Shown one piece after another: positions 9,484 through 19,044 of a stretch of DNA of 64,000 nt. Position numbers and translations under genes: made by a program. Source of the DNA: Leeuwenhoekiella sp. MAR_2009_132 (lineage in GTDB: Bacteria > Bacteroidota > Bacteroidia > Flavobacteriales > Flavobacteriaceae); NCBI RefSeq assembly GCF_000687915.1, contig NZ_JHZY01000002.1:1364001-1428000 (forward strand), read 5' to 3'. Under the pieces are notes generated by a model. That model did not search any database, was not told where the DNA came from, and saw nothing but the letters and a program-made list of their open reading frames with translations. Each line of letters starts with the position of its first letter. Within the stretch, counting starts at the first letter, position 1.

Positions 9484-11703
9484 ATGAAAAAAACATTACC
9501 CTATTTACTACTAATGCTTGTTTCAGTAGGCATTTATGCACAACAAGAGCAAAAAAGTGACACCCTCACACGCCAGGAGTTAAAAGAAATTTTACTGTCT
9601 AATAATATTCTAGGTAGCAAATTTGAAGTTAAAAATAGAACCGGTTCTGCTTATTATATATCTCCTCAAGATCTTGAACAATTTGAATATACAGATGTAA
9701 ACAAAGTTTTACGTGCTGTACCAGGAATTTCAATATACGAAGAAGACGGTTTTGGTCTAAGACCAAACATAAGTCTTAGAGGTACTTCACCAGAGCGAAG
9801 TGCGCGTATTACATTAATGGAAGACGGCGTATTAATTGCTCCTGCACCATATAGTGCCTCATCTGCATACTATTTTCCTACAATAGGTAGAATGCAGGCT
9901 GTAGAAGTTTTAAAAGGAAGCAGTCAAATTCAATATGGGCCTTATACGACCGGTGGTGCTATTAATATGATTTCTAAAGAGATTCCAAATTCTTTTTCTG
10001 GTAATGCTCGTTTTACAATTGGCAACTACAATACGAGAACAGTTGAGGCAAATGTGGGTGACAGCTATGAAAACTTTGGTTGGAACACCGAATACTATAA
10101 TTACAATTCTGACGGATTTAAATCACTAGACGGTGGTGGAAATACAGGATTTGACAAAAGTGATTATGTAGGTAAATTTAGATGGAACACGTCTGCTGAA
10201 AATAAAACATTTCAAGCTATTACAGCAAAAATTCAATATTCTGAAGAGACTTCTAATGAGACTTATTTAGGTCTAACAGATACCGATTTTGATATTGATC
10301 CATTTCGTCGCTATGCTGCTTCTCAAGAAGATCAAATGAATGCAGACCACAGCCAGTTTCAATTGAATCATCTTTTAAAACTACAATCTGGTTTTAAATT
10401 AAATACCACTATTTACCGCAATAATTTTAAAAGAAACTGGTATAAATTAGATAATGTACAGCTGGAAAATACTGTTTCTATAAGCAATGTACTTGCAGAT
10501 CCCTTAACTTATGAAGCTGAATATCGCTCGCTTTTAGGAACTACAGATACGCCTAATGATGCTTTTGGAGTTAAGGCTAATAATCGTAAATATTATGCAC
10601 AGGGTATTCAAACCATAGGTACTTTTTTATGGGGAAGTAAAAATTTGCAAACCTTAGAACTTGGGTTGCGTTTTCATCAGGATGAAGAAGATCGTTTTCA
10701 ATGGGAAGACCGGTATGCAATTCAAAATGGTGAAATGATACGTACCACTGTTGCAGAAAAAGGAACAGATGCTAATCGTATTGCAAGTGCAGATGCACTT
10801 GCCGCGCATGTATTATATAAAATAACCTTAGGTGATTTAACGCTTACCCCGGGATTGCGCTATGAAAATATAACCTTAAAGCGAAAAGATTACGGTACAA
10901 ATGATACCGCTAGAACAGGAATAGATCTTTCTACGCGTGAGAATAAAGTTGATGTTTGGATACCAGGAATTGGTGCAAACTATAAACTAGCTCAAAACCT
11001 TAGTTTCTTTGGAGGGGTTCACAAAGGTTTTGCACCTCCCGGCAGTTCAGAAGGACAGAAACCTGAAGAGAGTATAAATTTTGAGTTAGGTTCTCGCTTT
11101 TTTCTGGGCGGCTTTAATGGTGAAATAGTAGGTTTCTACAATGACTATAGTAATTTATTAGGTAGCGATCTTGCAGCATCTGGTGGTACCGGAACTTTAG
11201 ATCAATTTAATGCAGGAGCCGTTACCGTTAATGGTTTAGAACTCTTATTGAATTATAATATTTTACAAAATACAGGTAGTTCACTACAACTACCTATAAC
11301 TTTTGCCTACACGTTAACGAATAGTGAATTTAACTCCAGTTTTGAAAGTAGTGATGCTATTTATGGTGATGTTACTGACGGAGACGAAATACCATATATT
11401 GCAAGAAATCAATTTAATATCACTGCGTCTCTAGATCATAAAAGTTTCAATATAAGTTTAAGCGGAAGATATACAGACGCATTTAGAACACAAGCCGGTA
11501 GTGGTTCAATTCCAGAACAATTTAAAGTGCCCAGTAATTTTATAGTTGATTTTGCTACACGTTATTATGTTAGCAAAAATGTTACTCTCTCCGGAAACAT
11601 TAATAATTTGTTTGACACTACGTATGCTGTATCAAGAGTTCCATCAGGATTGAGACCGGGAATGCCTTTTAGTATAAATACCGGAATAGCTTATAAGTTT
11701 TAA
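9484..11703 (+). CDS. FecA-like TonB-dependent outer-membrane receptor
   Basis: 739 residues with a signal peptide (1-20, ending YAQ), a plug domain (about 45-165) and a 22-strand beta barrel ending in an aromatic residue (YKF). The plug sequence (VLRAVPGISIYEEDGFG, LRPNISLRG, then APAPYSAS) is the pattern of the FecA/ferric citrate branch of siderophore receptors. There is no N-terminal carboxypeptidase-like or STN signalling domain, and no FecI/FecR pair nearby, so it is a pure transporter. It most likely imports a ferric chelate across the outer membrane. It is transcribed alone from the promoter at 9425 and ends at a strong hairpin at 11721. The exact substrate cannot be read from sequence. 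Confidence 0.88.
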   Translation: MKKTLPYLLLMLVSVGIYAQQEQKSDTLTRQELKEILLSNNILGSKFEVKNRTGSAYYISPQDLEQFEYTDVNKVLRAVPGISIYEEDGFGLRPNISLRGTSPERSARITLMEDGVLIAPAPYSASSAYYFPTIGRMQAVEVLKGSSQIQYGPYTTGGAINMISKEIPNSFSGNARFTIGNYNTRTVEANVGDSYENFGWNTEYYNYNSDGFKSLDGGGNTGFDKSDYVGKFRWNTSAENKTFQAITAKIQYSEETSNETYLGLTDTDFDIDPFRRYAASQEDQMNADHSQFQLNHLLKLQSGFKLNTTIYRNNFKRNWYKLDNVQLENTVSISNVLADPLTYEAEYRSLLGTTDTPNDAFGVKANNRKYYAQGIQTIGTFLWGSKNLQTLELGLRFHQDEEDRFQWEDRYAIQNGEMIRTTVAEKGTDANRIASADALAAHVLYKITLGDLTLTPGLRYENITLKRKDYGTNDTARTGIDLSTRENKVDVWIPGIGANYKLAQNLSFFGGVHKGFAPPGSSEGQKPEESINFELGSRFFLGGFNGEIVGFYNDYSNLLGSDLAASGGTGTLDQFNAGAVTVNGLELLLNYNILQNTGSSLQLPITFAYTLTNSEFNSSFESSDAIYGDVTDGDEIPYIARNQFNITASLDHKSFNISLSGRYTDAFRTQAGSGSIPEQFKVPSNFIVDFATRYYVSKNVTLSGNINNLFDTTYAVSRVPSGLRPGMPFSINTGIAYKF

Positions 11704-11720
11704 AAGCATTTATTTTATAG

Positions 11721-11753
11721 CGAAAATGGCATTGGTTACAATGCCATTTTTCG
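11721..11753. terminator. Bidirectional terminator between the receptor gene and mvaB
   Basis: A long stem (CGAAAATGGCATTG with CAATGCCATTTTTCG, loop GTTA at 11735-11738) lies just after the receptor stop codon and directly before the convergent mvaB stop. T-rich bases on the right arm and A-rich bases on the left allow both directions. Confidence 0.75.
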
Positions 11754-11754
11754 T

Positions 11755-12621
11755 TTAATGATATTTGAGAAATATTTTAGAAGCTTCATTATAGGCAGAT
11801 TCAAAACTCATAGGGCGCACCCCAGAATCTTCTTTTACACTGGTAAAATAAGAGAGCATTTTTTCTGTAGGCATATTGCCCGTTAAGTCATCTTTAGCCA
11901 TAGGGCACCCGCCAAAACCCTGTATTGCCCCATCAAACCTGCGACAGCCGGCTTTATAAGCAGCATCTACCTTTTCAAACCATTTTGTAGGCGTGGTATG
12001 TAAATGAGCCCCAAACTCAATCTCAGGATATTTAGGTATAAGATTACTAAATAAATAATCTATCGTTTCGGCATCAGAAGTCCCTACAGTATCAGATAGC
12101 GACAAAATAGAAACACCCATATTAGAGAGTTTTTCCGTCCACTCTCCTACTATATCTACATTCCAGGGGTCTCCATACGGATTTCCGAAACCCATAGAAA
12201 TATAAGTTACCACTTTTTTATTATGTGTATCTGCGAGGTTTAAAATTTCTTGTAACAGATTAACAGATTCTGCTATAGTCTTATGCGTATTACGCATTTG
12301 AAAGTTTTCAGAAATACTGAATGGGTAACCCAGATAATCTATTTCGCTATGTTGAACGGCGCTTTCTGCACCACGAAGATTAGCAACAATTGCAAGTAAT
12401 TTTGTAGAAGTTCTGCTCAAATCTAATTTACTTAGAACTTCTGCTGTATCTACCATTTGCGGTATTGCTTTAGGAGATACAAAACTCCCAAAATCTAGTG
12501 TATCAAACCCACATCGTAGTAAAGATTGCAAATACTGCACTTTAGAGGCGGTAGGTATAAAATCTTTTATACCCTGCATCGCATCTCTGGGACATTCTAT
12601 TATTTTAAGCGCTCGGCTCAT
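11755..12621 (-). CDS. mvaB: Hydroxymethylglutaryl-CoA lyase
   Basis: This enzyme cleaves 3-hydroxy-3-methylglutaryl-CoA to acetoacetate and acetyl-CoA, the last step of leucine catabolism. The 288 residues form a TIM barrel of the HMGL-like family. The catalytic RD pair lies in CPRDAMQ (Arg12, Asp13), where the textbook motif is RDGLQ. The metal-binding GAHLH histidines are near 206-208, and the signature cysteine Cys239 sits in GFGGCPMAKDDLTGN, the HMG-CoA lyase loop. No other leucine-degradation gene is adjacent. The A-M variant of the RDGLQ motif is conservative and should not stop activity. A homologous re-face synthase is less likely because of the glycine-rich cysteine loop. Confidence 0.9.
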   Translation of the reverse strand: MSRALKIIECPRDAMQGIKDFIPTASKVQYLQSLLRCGFDTLDFGSFVSPKAIPQMVDTAEVLSKLDLSRTSTKLLAIVANLRGAESAVQHSEIDYLGYPFSISENFQMRNTHKTIAESVNLLQEILNLADTHNKKVVTYISMGFGNPYGDPWNVDIVGEWTEKLSNMGVSILSLSDTVGTSDAETIDYLFSNLIPKYPEIEFGAHLHTTPTKWFEKVDAAYKAGCRRFDGAIQGFGGCPMAKDDLTGNMPTEKMLSYFTSVKEDSGVRPMSFESAYNEASKIFLKYH

Positions 12622-12678
12622 TGAGATTTTTTAAATAACAGGATAAATATACGATATATACAAATCGTGTATAACCAT

Positions 12679-14625
12679 CTATCTAGTTGTAATGTCTGAA
12701 GGAATAACCAAAGTAAATGTGGAACCCTCACCCAGAACACTTTGAGCCTCTATACGCCCCCCTATTTTTCCTGCAATTTCCTGACATAAAATTAAGCCTA
12801 TACCATTACCAGGCTCATTTGCCGTTCCTTTTAAGGTGTGTCGCTCTTGGTCAATTAGCACTTTTTTAATCATTTCTACAGTCATTCCCTGCCCGGTATC
12901 GGTAATGTGAATATTACAAAAACCTTCTGTAAATGAATTACTGAATCTTATCTGCCCAGCAACAGGTGTAAACTTAACTGCGTTATTAATTAGATTACGC
13001 AACAACACTCTCAAAACCTGAGGATCTGTATATATAACTGCATCTTTAGAAATATGATTAACTACCGTTATTTTCTTTCTCGCGATAAAAATCGATTCAA
13101 TTTCAAGAGTTTCTTCAATAAATTCATTAATAACTAATTCTTTAAAATTGAATCTAAATCCATTCATTTGGGACTTGGCCCAGACTAAAACATTTTCAAT
13201 CAAATAGTATAAGTCTGATGTTTGCTTTTTTAGTTCTTTATAAAGTTGTTGAATCTCAGGTTCAGAAAAATTATTATGATCTTCATTTAGCAGAGTTATG
13301 CTGTTAAGTATCGCTGCCACCGGACTTTTTACATCGTGTGCTACAATAGAAAAAAGATTGTCTTTTTGACGGTTTATAGCTTCAAGATCTTGATTACTCG
13401 CATTCAACACTTCTTGTTTTTCCTTGAGAATCTGATTGTTTTCAGACTTAAATTTATAAAGGCGGTATAATATAAATATGAGTATTAATAAAAGACCAGC
13501 TATTATAATTACTGCATAGATGGTATACTTTTGTCGTTCTATCTGCAATGCCTGAATCTCAGATTCATTACGCAACAATTCATTTTCAAACACACGTTCT
13601 TCCTGTGCATATTTTGCTTTTATATTCTGAAAAATATTAGACTGTTCTCTATTGTGTACCTCTTTATTAAGTTCTATATATTTTTTTGAATACTCTAAAG
13701 CGTTACCATCTTGATTCAAAATCTCGTAGATAGCCTGTTTCGTTTCAAAATAAATTAGCGTTAAATAGTGATCATTAAGTGATATAATTTGTTCTTCAAG
13801 ACCGGCTATTTCATTTTCAGATCTTGCAGGTTGATTTAAATCTAAATATACTTTAGCCCTGTAACATTTTGCCAATAGTTTAAATTGCAGCGGAATGTTT
13901 TCTTGATTTAGTGAAGCATTTAAATTTATAAGAGCCTCTTCAGGATTATTAATAAGATATTGAGCAGTTCCCATATTAAAATGAGCTACCGATAGAAAAC
14001 GCTTGTCAGAAAGTTTTTTTGAAAATTGAATACCTCGCCTGGCATAGTACACTGCGCTATCCAGATTCTTTTTTTCTCTGTGTGCAGCACTTAAATTAAG
14101 TGTCTCTTTAGTGTACTGATCAAATTGATTTACGGTGTCTAAAAGTTTTATAGACAAATGAAAATTTTCAAGTGCTGCATCAAAATCTTTTAAGTAAAAA
14201 TCTAGAGATGCAAGGTTTCCATATGTTAAACTTAAACCAGAGATATCACCGGTTTTTTGATAAAACTGCAGTGCTTTCTGAAATTCTAATATGGCCTCTG
14301 TATATTGTGAAGTAACAACATAATATGTACCTCTTCTGTTATGTGCTTTTGCAATTCCTGATAACCACTTGTTTTTTTCTGCAAGTTGAAGAGCCTTATT
14401 CACATAAATCAGGGTAGAATCTGGCTTGTAATATAAATATTGATAGGCTATTTGCTCATTTATATCACTGCGAACGGTATCTGACTTTGCTTCTTTTAAA
14501 AGTTGAGAAAGGGAGTCTATTTTTTTACTTTGAGCAAAAGCCTGAGATACCGCAAAAAACGAAATACAACTACATAGCACAGAAATGTACTGCATCTTTA
14601 TTGTAAAGTAGCTTACGTTTGACAT
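12679..14625 (-). CDS. TPR-containing sensor histidine kinase
   Basis: 648 residues. A signal peptide (ending AFAQ) is followed by a periplasmic TPR array (about 45-330, several 34-40-residue repeats such as ALQFYQKTGDISGLSLTYGN), a coiled coil, one transmembrane helix (about 370-392, rich in I and L), a HisKA domain with the phosphoacceptor in FSIVAHDVKSPV (His near 430), and a HATPase domain with N box NLINNAVKF and G boxes DTGQGM and GNGIGL. It autophosphorylates in response to an unknown signal, probably sensed by the TPR region. No response regulator gene is adjacent, so it is an orphan kinase. Met11 (14595) is an alternative start that would still leave a complete signal peptide. Confidence 0.88.
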   Translation of the reverse strand: MSNVSYFTIKMQYISVLCSCISFFAVSQAFAQSKKIDSLSQLLKEAKSDTVRSDINEQIAYQYLYYKPDSTLIYVNKALQLAEKNKWLSGIAKAHNRRGTYYVVTSQYTEAILEFQKALQFYQKTGDISGLSLTYGNLASLDFYLKDFDAALENFHLSIKLLDTVNQFDQYTKETLNLSAAHREKKNLDSAVYYARRGIQFSKKLSDKRFLSVAHFNMGTAQYLINNPEEALINLNASLNQENIPLQFKLLAKCYRAKVYLDLNQPARSENEIAGLEEQIISLNDHYLTLIYFETKQAIYEILNQDGNALEYSKKYIELNKEVHNREQSNIFQNIKAKYAQEERVFENELLRNESEIQALQIERQKYTIYAVIIIAGLLLILIFILYRLYKFKSENNQILKEKQEVLNASNQDLEAINRQKDNLFSIVAHDVKSPVAAILNSITLLNEDHNNFSEPEIQQLYKELKKQTSDLYYLIENVLVWAKSQMNGFRFNFKELVINEFIEETLEIESIFIARKKITVVNHISKDAVIYTDPQVLRVLLRNLINNAVKFTPVAGQIRFSNSFTEGFCNIHITDTGQGMTVEMIKKVLIDQERHTLKGTANEPGNGIGLILCQEIAGKIGGRIEAQSVLGEGSTFTLVIPSDITTR

Positions 14626-14682
14626 TGTAAAAAATTAGATTTGAGGTAATCTAATGTAATTTAAGTAGTTTTTTTAATCAAA

Positions 14683-15702
14683 CTACAATCCTCTTCTTAA
14701 AATTTCTTTATTTATGCTTTTTATGACCTGCGGTCCTTCATATATAAAACCGGTATAAAGCTGAATTAAAGACGCGCCTGCTTCTAATTTTTCAATGGCA
14801 TCTGCTGCACTGTGAATACCTCCAACTCCTATTATTGGAAAAGCATTTTTACTTTCCTGAGCTAAAAACCGAATAACTTCAGTAGAACGATCACGCAAAG
14901 GTTTACCGCTAAGACCGCCTTGTTCTGCTTTATTTGCTGAAGTTAAACCTGCTCTGCTAATAGTTGTATTTGTTGCGATTACACCCGCTATATGCGTAAT
15001 ATTTACGATATCAATTATATCTAGTAATTGATCATTAGTAAGATCTGGAGCTAATTTAAGTAATATAGGTTTAGGTTTATTTTTCTTAGAATTCAAATCT
15101 TGCAGGCCAGAAAGTAATTGAGTAAGAGGTTCTTTATCCTGCAGTGCTCTTAAATTAGGCGTATTTGGCGAACTTACATTTACCACAAAATAATCTACGT
15201 AGTCAAAAAGAGCTTCAAAACAAATCTGATAATCACTATAGGCATCTTCATTAGGAGTAACTTTATTTTTACCAATATTCCCTCCTATTAAAACACTTTT
15301 ATTTTTCTTCAATCTTTTGACAGCATCTTCAACACCGCCATTATTAAACCCCATTCGGTTAATAATCGCCTCATCTTCTTTTAGACGGAATAAGCGCTTT
15401 TTTGGATTTCCGGGTTGGGGTTTTGGAGTTAGTGTACCTATTTCAATAAAACCAAAACCAAAATCTGACAGCTCTTTATACAACTTCGCATCTTTATCAA
15501 AACCCGCGGCAAGTCCTACCGGATTTTTAAATTTAAGACCAAAAACTTCACGCTCTAACCGCTTATCTTCGATATTAAAAATGGGTCTCAGCAGTTTTGT
15601 TATTCCTAACCTACTCAATAATCGAATACTTTTAAAACTGAAATGGTGTACCGCTTCAGGATCAAATTTAAAAAGTAACGGTCGTATAAAAGATTTGTAC
15701 AT
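14683..15702 (-). CDS. pyrD: Dihydroorotate dehydrogenase (quinone), class 2
   Basis: This FMN enzyme oxidises dihydroorotate to orotate in pyrimidine synthesis and passes electrons to the membrane quinone pool. The 339 residues include the class 2 N-terminal helical extension (about 1-40, [20 protein letters not shown]), which binds the membrane and quinone. The core has [20 protein letters not shown], the catalytic serine in [12 protein letters not shown], and the FMN phosphate loops [11 protein letters not shown] and YTGFIYEGP. It is separated by 57 bases from the downstream kinase gene. Upstream, the leader contains a terminator-like hairpin (15771-15790) that may control expression. Confidence 0.96.
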   Translation of the reverse strand: MYKSFIRPLLFKFDPEAVHHFSFKSIRLLSRLGITKLLRPIFNIEDKRLEREVFGLKFKNPVGLAAGFDKDAKLYKELSDFGFGFIEIGTLTPKPQPGNPKKRLFRLKEDEAIINRMGFNNGGVEDAVKRLKKNKSVLIGGNIGKNKVTPNEDAYSDYQICFEALFDYVDYFVVNVSSPNTPNLRALQDKEPLTQLLSGLQDLNSKKNKPKPILLKLAPDLTNDQLLDIIDIVNITHIAGVIATNTTISRAGLTSANKAEQGGLSGKPLRDRSTEVIRFLAQESKNAFPIIGVGGIHSAADAIEKLEAGASLIQLYTGFIYEGPQVIKSINKEILRRGL

Positions 15703-16027
15703 AGCGTGATAGTAAGTGCGCCCAAAAATACACTCGCTAATGGGAAATCAAAAAGAAAACTGAACATAAAAAACCTCTCTCAAGAGGTTTCTTCTAAAAT
15801 TAGAAGTCTTAAATGCATTAAGTCTTGTGTATGTTTAAACTCTATTTTGTTAGCTAACTTCCTAAACAAAATATATAAGTGACGGTGTATTGTTTAAGTA
15901 TAGTGCTAATTTTACAAAGAGTTTAGTAGGACCCTAAATAAATAGGCGTATTATTTATAACATTACTATTTATAATTAATAAAAATAGAGCCTTCAACCA
16001 ATTCAATTTTAAAATTATTGTCAAAAA
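15703..16027. other. Divergent pyrD-pepT intergenic region with hairpins
   Basis: 325 bases without a convincing ORF. On the minus strand, upstream of pyrD, it holds several short hairpins: CTTCTA/TAGAAG at 15791-15806, CTTAA/TTAAG near 15810-15824, and ATTTTGTT/AACAAAAT at 15844-15872. The last has a GTTAGCTAAC palindrome inside it. A terminator-like hairpin lies at 15771-15790. No complete TTG/TAnnTTTG promoter was found for either gene. Confidence 0.4.
15771..15790 (-). terminator. Terminator-like hairpin in the pyrD leader
   Basis: A perfect 8-bp stem (AAACCTCT with AGAGGTTT, loop of four) is followed on the minus strand by a run of T. It is 68 bases upstream of the pyrD start and no other minus-strand gene lies upstream, so it could be an attenuator or the end of a short non-coding transcript. 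Confidence 0.45.
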
Positions 16028-17263
16028 ATGTTACACAAAGACAACCTTATTAAACGTTTTACGAGCTACGTCACTATAGACACACAAAGCGATGAAAACA
16101 GTATAACCACACCAAGTACTTCAAAACAATGGGACCTGGCAAACAAACTGCACCAGGAACTTTTAGAGATGGGCCTTACTGACGTATCTATAGATGACTA
16201 TGGTTATATTATGGCTACGTTACCTGCAACAACCACCGCAGAAGATCCTACCATAGGTTTTATTTCACATTATGATACCACTCCAGACTTCTCGGGTACA
16301 AATGTTAAGCCACAAATTATTGAAAAATATGACGGGAAAGATATTGTACTCAATGCAGAATTAGACATTATTTTGTCTCCAGATGATTTTGATGACCTTT
16401 TACAATATGAAGGTCAAACATTGATTACAACAGACGGTACTACCCTGCTTGGTGCAGATGATAAAGCGGGTATTACTGAAATAATGGAGGCTGTGCAATA
16501 CCTTAAAAATCATCCTGAAATTGAACACGGAACAATACGTGTAGGTTTTACGCCAGATGAAGAGATAGGTCGCGGTGCGCATAAGTTTGACGTTGCAAAA
16601 TTTGGTGCTGACTGGGCCTATACGATGGATGGTAGCCAGATAGGTGAATTGGAGTTTGAAAATTTTAACGCAGCAGGTGTAAAAGTTTTTATAAACGGAA
16701 AAAGTGTACATCCCGGCTATGCAAAAGGTAAAATGATAAACAGCATTTATATTGCTCAGGATTTTATCAATTCGCTTCCCAGATTAGAAACACCAGAACA
16801 TACTTCAGACCGTGAAGGATTTTTTCATCTAAACGGAATCAAAGGGGATGTTGAGCAAACCGTTCTTGAATATATTATTAGAGATCATGATCGTGGCCAT
16901 TTTGAAGCCCGTAAAGAAGTACTAAGTAATCTAGCTAATGAGATTAATAGTCAATATGAACTTGAATTGATCACATTAGAAATTAAAGACCAATACTTTA
17001 ATATGCGTGAAAAGATTGAACCGGTAATGCACATTGTAGAACTTGCAGAAAAAGCAATGCGTGCTGTAAATGTAAAACCTATTATTAAGCCAATACGTGG
17101 TGGTACAGATGGTTCTCAACTTTCATTTATGGGGCTTCCCTGTCCTAACATATTTGCCGGGGGACATAACTTCCATGGCAGGTTTGAGTATGTACCGGTA
17201 GAGAGTATGATTAAAGCTACCGAGGTGATTATTAAAATCGCCGAACTTGCAGCTAAAAAATAA
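16028..17263 (+). CDS. pepT: Peptidase T (tripeptide aminopeptidase)
   Basis: A cytoplasmic M20B metallopeptidase of 411 residues that removes the N-terminal residue of tripeptides. The dinuclear zinc site is visible: His81 in ISHYDTTPD, the bridging aspartate in [10 protein letters not shown] (near 146), the catalytic and ligand glutamates in [12 protein letters not shown] (near 179-180), an aspartate in YTMDGS, and the C-terminal histidine in GGHNFHG (near 384). The dimerisation lid domain lies between about 210 and 320. Length and order are normal for the family. It is monocistronic with a strong terminator directly after the stop codon. Confidence 0.96.
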   Translation: MLHKDNLIKRFTSYVTIDTQSDENSITTPSTSKQWDLANKLHQELLEMGLTDVSIDDYGYIMATLPATTTAEDPTIGFISHYDTTPDFSGTNVKPQIIEKYDGKDIVLNAELDIILSPDDFDDLLQYEGQTLITTDGTTLLGADDKAGITEIMEAVQYLKNHPEIEHGTIRVGFTPDEEIGRGAHKFDVAKFGADWAYTMDGSQIGELEFENFNAAGVKVFINGKSVHPGYAKGKMINSIYIAQDFINSLPRLETPEHTSDREGFFHLNGIKGDVEQTVLEYIIRDHDRGHFEARKEVLSNLANEINSQYELELITLEIKDQYFNMREKIEPVMHIVELAEKAMRAVNVKPIIKPIRGGTDGSQLSFMGLPCPNIFAGGHNFHGRFEYVPVESMIKATEVIIKIAELAAKK

Positions 17264-17299
17264 AAAAAAACCTGACTCAAACGAGTCAGGTTTTTTTTT
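17262..17299. terminator. Bidirectional terminator between pepT and the DUF421 gene
   Basis: A CCTGACTC/GAGTCAGG stem (17271-17278 with 17283-17290) has an A run on the left and a nine-T run on the right, serving pepT (+) and the convergent minus-strand gene. Confidence 0.93.
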
Positions 17300-17320
17300 G
17301 AAAAGTACTTTCAAAAATGA

Positions 17321-17863
17321 TTAGATTTTGGCGTATTCGGGAATACCTACGACTCCCTGCAAAATCTTCTTATCTAATGTCGACTTCTCTGAGCTGTGCA
17401 ATACAGACATATCGCCGGTAGATTCTAAAATTACGGCACGCACTTCAGACAACTGTAAGGCATTTGATTCGCGTAATTTTGCAATAAGATCATCTTCTCC
17501 TACATTGGTTTTATTTAAATTCTCATACAGTATTTTCCCTTCATACATAAGCATCATAGGGGCATTAGTCAATAGCTTATTCATCACTTTTGACTTTCGA
17601 ATTACAAAAGAGAAAAAGGTTTGAAAGAGAATTATTCCACCTAAGGCAATTGCACCTTTTAAGAGTGACTGGTTCGTATTCATAACCACAGTTGCCAGAA
17701 TAGAACCTATTGCGATAGTTGACGCAAAATCAAAGCTAGACATTTTGGCAAAGGTTCTAAGTCCACTAATTCTTGTTATTAAAATTATGATTGAAAAAAT
17801 TACCAGCAGTGAGATAATGACTTTAATAAGTATTGATGCTGAAGCAAATGTCCAGGTTTCCAT
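17321..17863 (-). CDS. DUF421 (YetF-type) membrane protein
   Basis: 180 residues. Two or three hydrophobic helices cover about 10-90 (IKVIISLLVIFSIIILITRI, then a SILATVV segment and AIALGGIILFQTFF). A soluble alpha/beta domain follows (about 95-180), ending in VRAVILESTGDMSVL. The conserved RISGLRTFAKMSSFDFA segment between the helices is the YetF/DUF421 signature. Members are inner-membrane proteins of unknown biochemical function, some linked to spore or stress phenotypes in Bacillus. It stands alone between the pepT terminator and the divergent sbnA-like operon. No partner gene helps with its role. Confidence 0.85.
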   Translation of the reverse strand: METWTFASASILIKVIISLLVIFSIIILITRISGLRTFAKMSSFDFASTIAIGSILATVVMNTNQSLLKGAIALGGIILFQTFFSFVIRKSKVMNKLLTNAPMMLMYEGKILYENLNKTNVGEDDLIAKLRESNALQLSEVRAVILESTGDMSVLHSSEKSTLDKKILQGVVGIPEYAKI

Positions 17864-18066
17864 AGGTTGAATGTTTTTTTATTGGTTAGTTTTTTGTCAA
17901 ATTAAAATAATGAAAATGAGTAAGGCGTATTTCTCCACAAATTTTTAAAATATTTAACTAGTGGCTGTTAAATATTGTTATAGTAAATAAACCAAAATTG
18001 ATAATCATATAGATTTGATTTAAAACTTAATCAATTAGTATTTATAAACCACTATTCTCAACCATT

Positions 18067-19044
18067 ATGAATGCGACGATCACTTCTCCTAAACCTATAA
18101 GTCATCAATTTGATTCTATATTAGAAACTGTAGGTAATACGCCTTTAGTTCATTTAAAACAACTATCTACTCTCACAGGAGTTGATGTTTACGGAAAGTT
18201 AGAAATGGCAAATCCCGGCGGTAGTATAAAAGATCGTACTTCTTTAAGTATTATAGAAGAAGGGATTAAAAAAGGTGATATAACCCCTAGCACGACGCTT
18301 ATTGAAAGTAGCAGCGGTAATATGGCCATAGGGCTGGCTCAGGTTTGTGGTTATTACAATATTCCGCTGGTTATTGTGGTAGATCCTAAAGCAAACGGAC
18401 ACACCCTAAAAATATTAAAAGCCTATGGTGTAAAAGTTGATATTGTTGAAAAACCCTCTGCCGATGGTGGATATTTAGGAGCTCGTTTAAATCGCGTACA
18501 AGAGCTTTTAATAGAAATTAAAGATTCTGTATGGACAAATCAATACGGAAATAAAGCAAACCCAAAGGCTCACTTTCAGACAATGTCTGAGATTGCACAT
18601 ACTTTACCTGATGCAGATTATGTGTTTTCTGCAACAAGCACCTGCGGTACCTTAATGGGTTGTGCTGCTTATATTAAAGAGAAAAACCTTCCAACAAAAC
18701 TCATCGCGGTTGATGCTCAGGGCAGCGTGATTTTTGGTACTAAGCCAAAAGAGCGTTATATACCAGGGCACGGAGCAGGACTACCCTCTCAATTTTTAGA
18801 TAAAAATCTTGTTGATGATGTGTTTCACATTTCAGATATGGAATGCGTAACAGGTTGTAAAAAATTATTGGAAACCGAAAGTATTATGGCAGGCGGTTCT
18901 TCTGGAGCAGTAACATCTGCATTTTTAAAATTAGTGCCTAGCCTTCCAAAAAACAGCAAATGCGTATTGATATTATGTGATCGTGGGGAACGCTATGTAG
19001 ATACAATTTATAATGAAGAGTGGGTTGCTAAAAAACTCGGCTAA
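18067..19044 (+). CDS. SbnA-like PLP-dependent synthase
   Basis: 325 residues of the cysteine synthase/tryptophan synthase beta fold. The PLP lysine is Lys55 in NPGGSIKDR. The substrate loop is ESSSGN (80-85) where ordinary cysteine synthases have TSGNT, and the later segments VDAQGSVIFG and MAGGSSGA match SbnA, the enzyme that joins O-phosphoserine and glutamate to N-(2-amino-2-carboxyethyl)-glutamate, a precursor of 2,3-diaminopropionate. The assignment to SbnA rather than CysK rests on these loops. It opens a tight operon: its stop overlaps the next start (TAATG at 19042-19046). The SbnB partner oxidoreductase is not present nearby. The product is therefore inferred, not certain. Confidence 0.8.
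   Translation: MNATITSPKPISHQFDSILETVGNTPLVHLKQLSTLTGVDVYGKLEMANPGGSIKDRTSLSIIEEGIKKGDITPSTTLIESSSGNMAIGLAQVCGYYNIPLVIVVDPKANGHTLKILKAYGVKVDIVEKPSADGGYLGARLNRVQELLIEIKDSVWTNQYGNKANPKAHFQTMSEIAHTLPDADYVFSATSTCGTLMGCAAYIKEKNLPTKLIAVDAQGSVIFGTKPKERYIPGHGAGLPSQFLDKNLVDDVFHISDMECVTGCKKLLETESIMAGGSSGAVTSAFLKLVPSLPKNSKCVLILCDRGERYVDTIYNEEWVAKKLG

Noticed and set aside
12648..12671. Imperfect 8-bp hairpin between mvaB and the TPR kinase gene
   Set aside because: It includes a wobble pair and lacks a T run on the minus strand, so it is weak as a terminator or operator.
15317..15709. Plus-strand ORF of 130 codons over pyrD
   Set aside because: It is antisense to the conserved N-terminal half of pyrD and has no recognisable protein features.
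18067..19044. Annotation of the first operon gene as a plain cysteine synthase (cysK/cysM)
   Set aside because: The ESSSGN loop and the VDAQGSVIFG segment differ from CysK and fit SbnA-type enzymes better.
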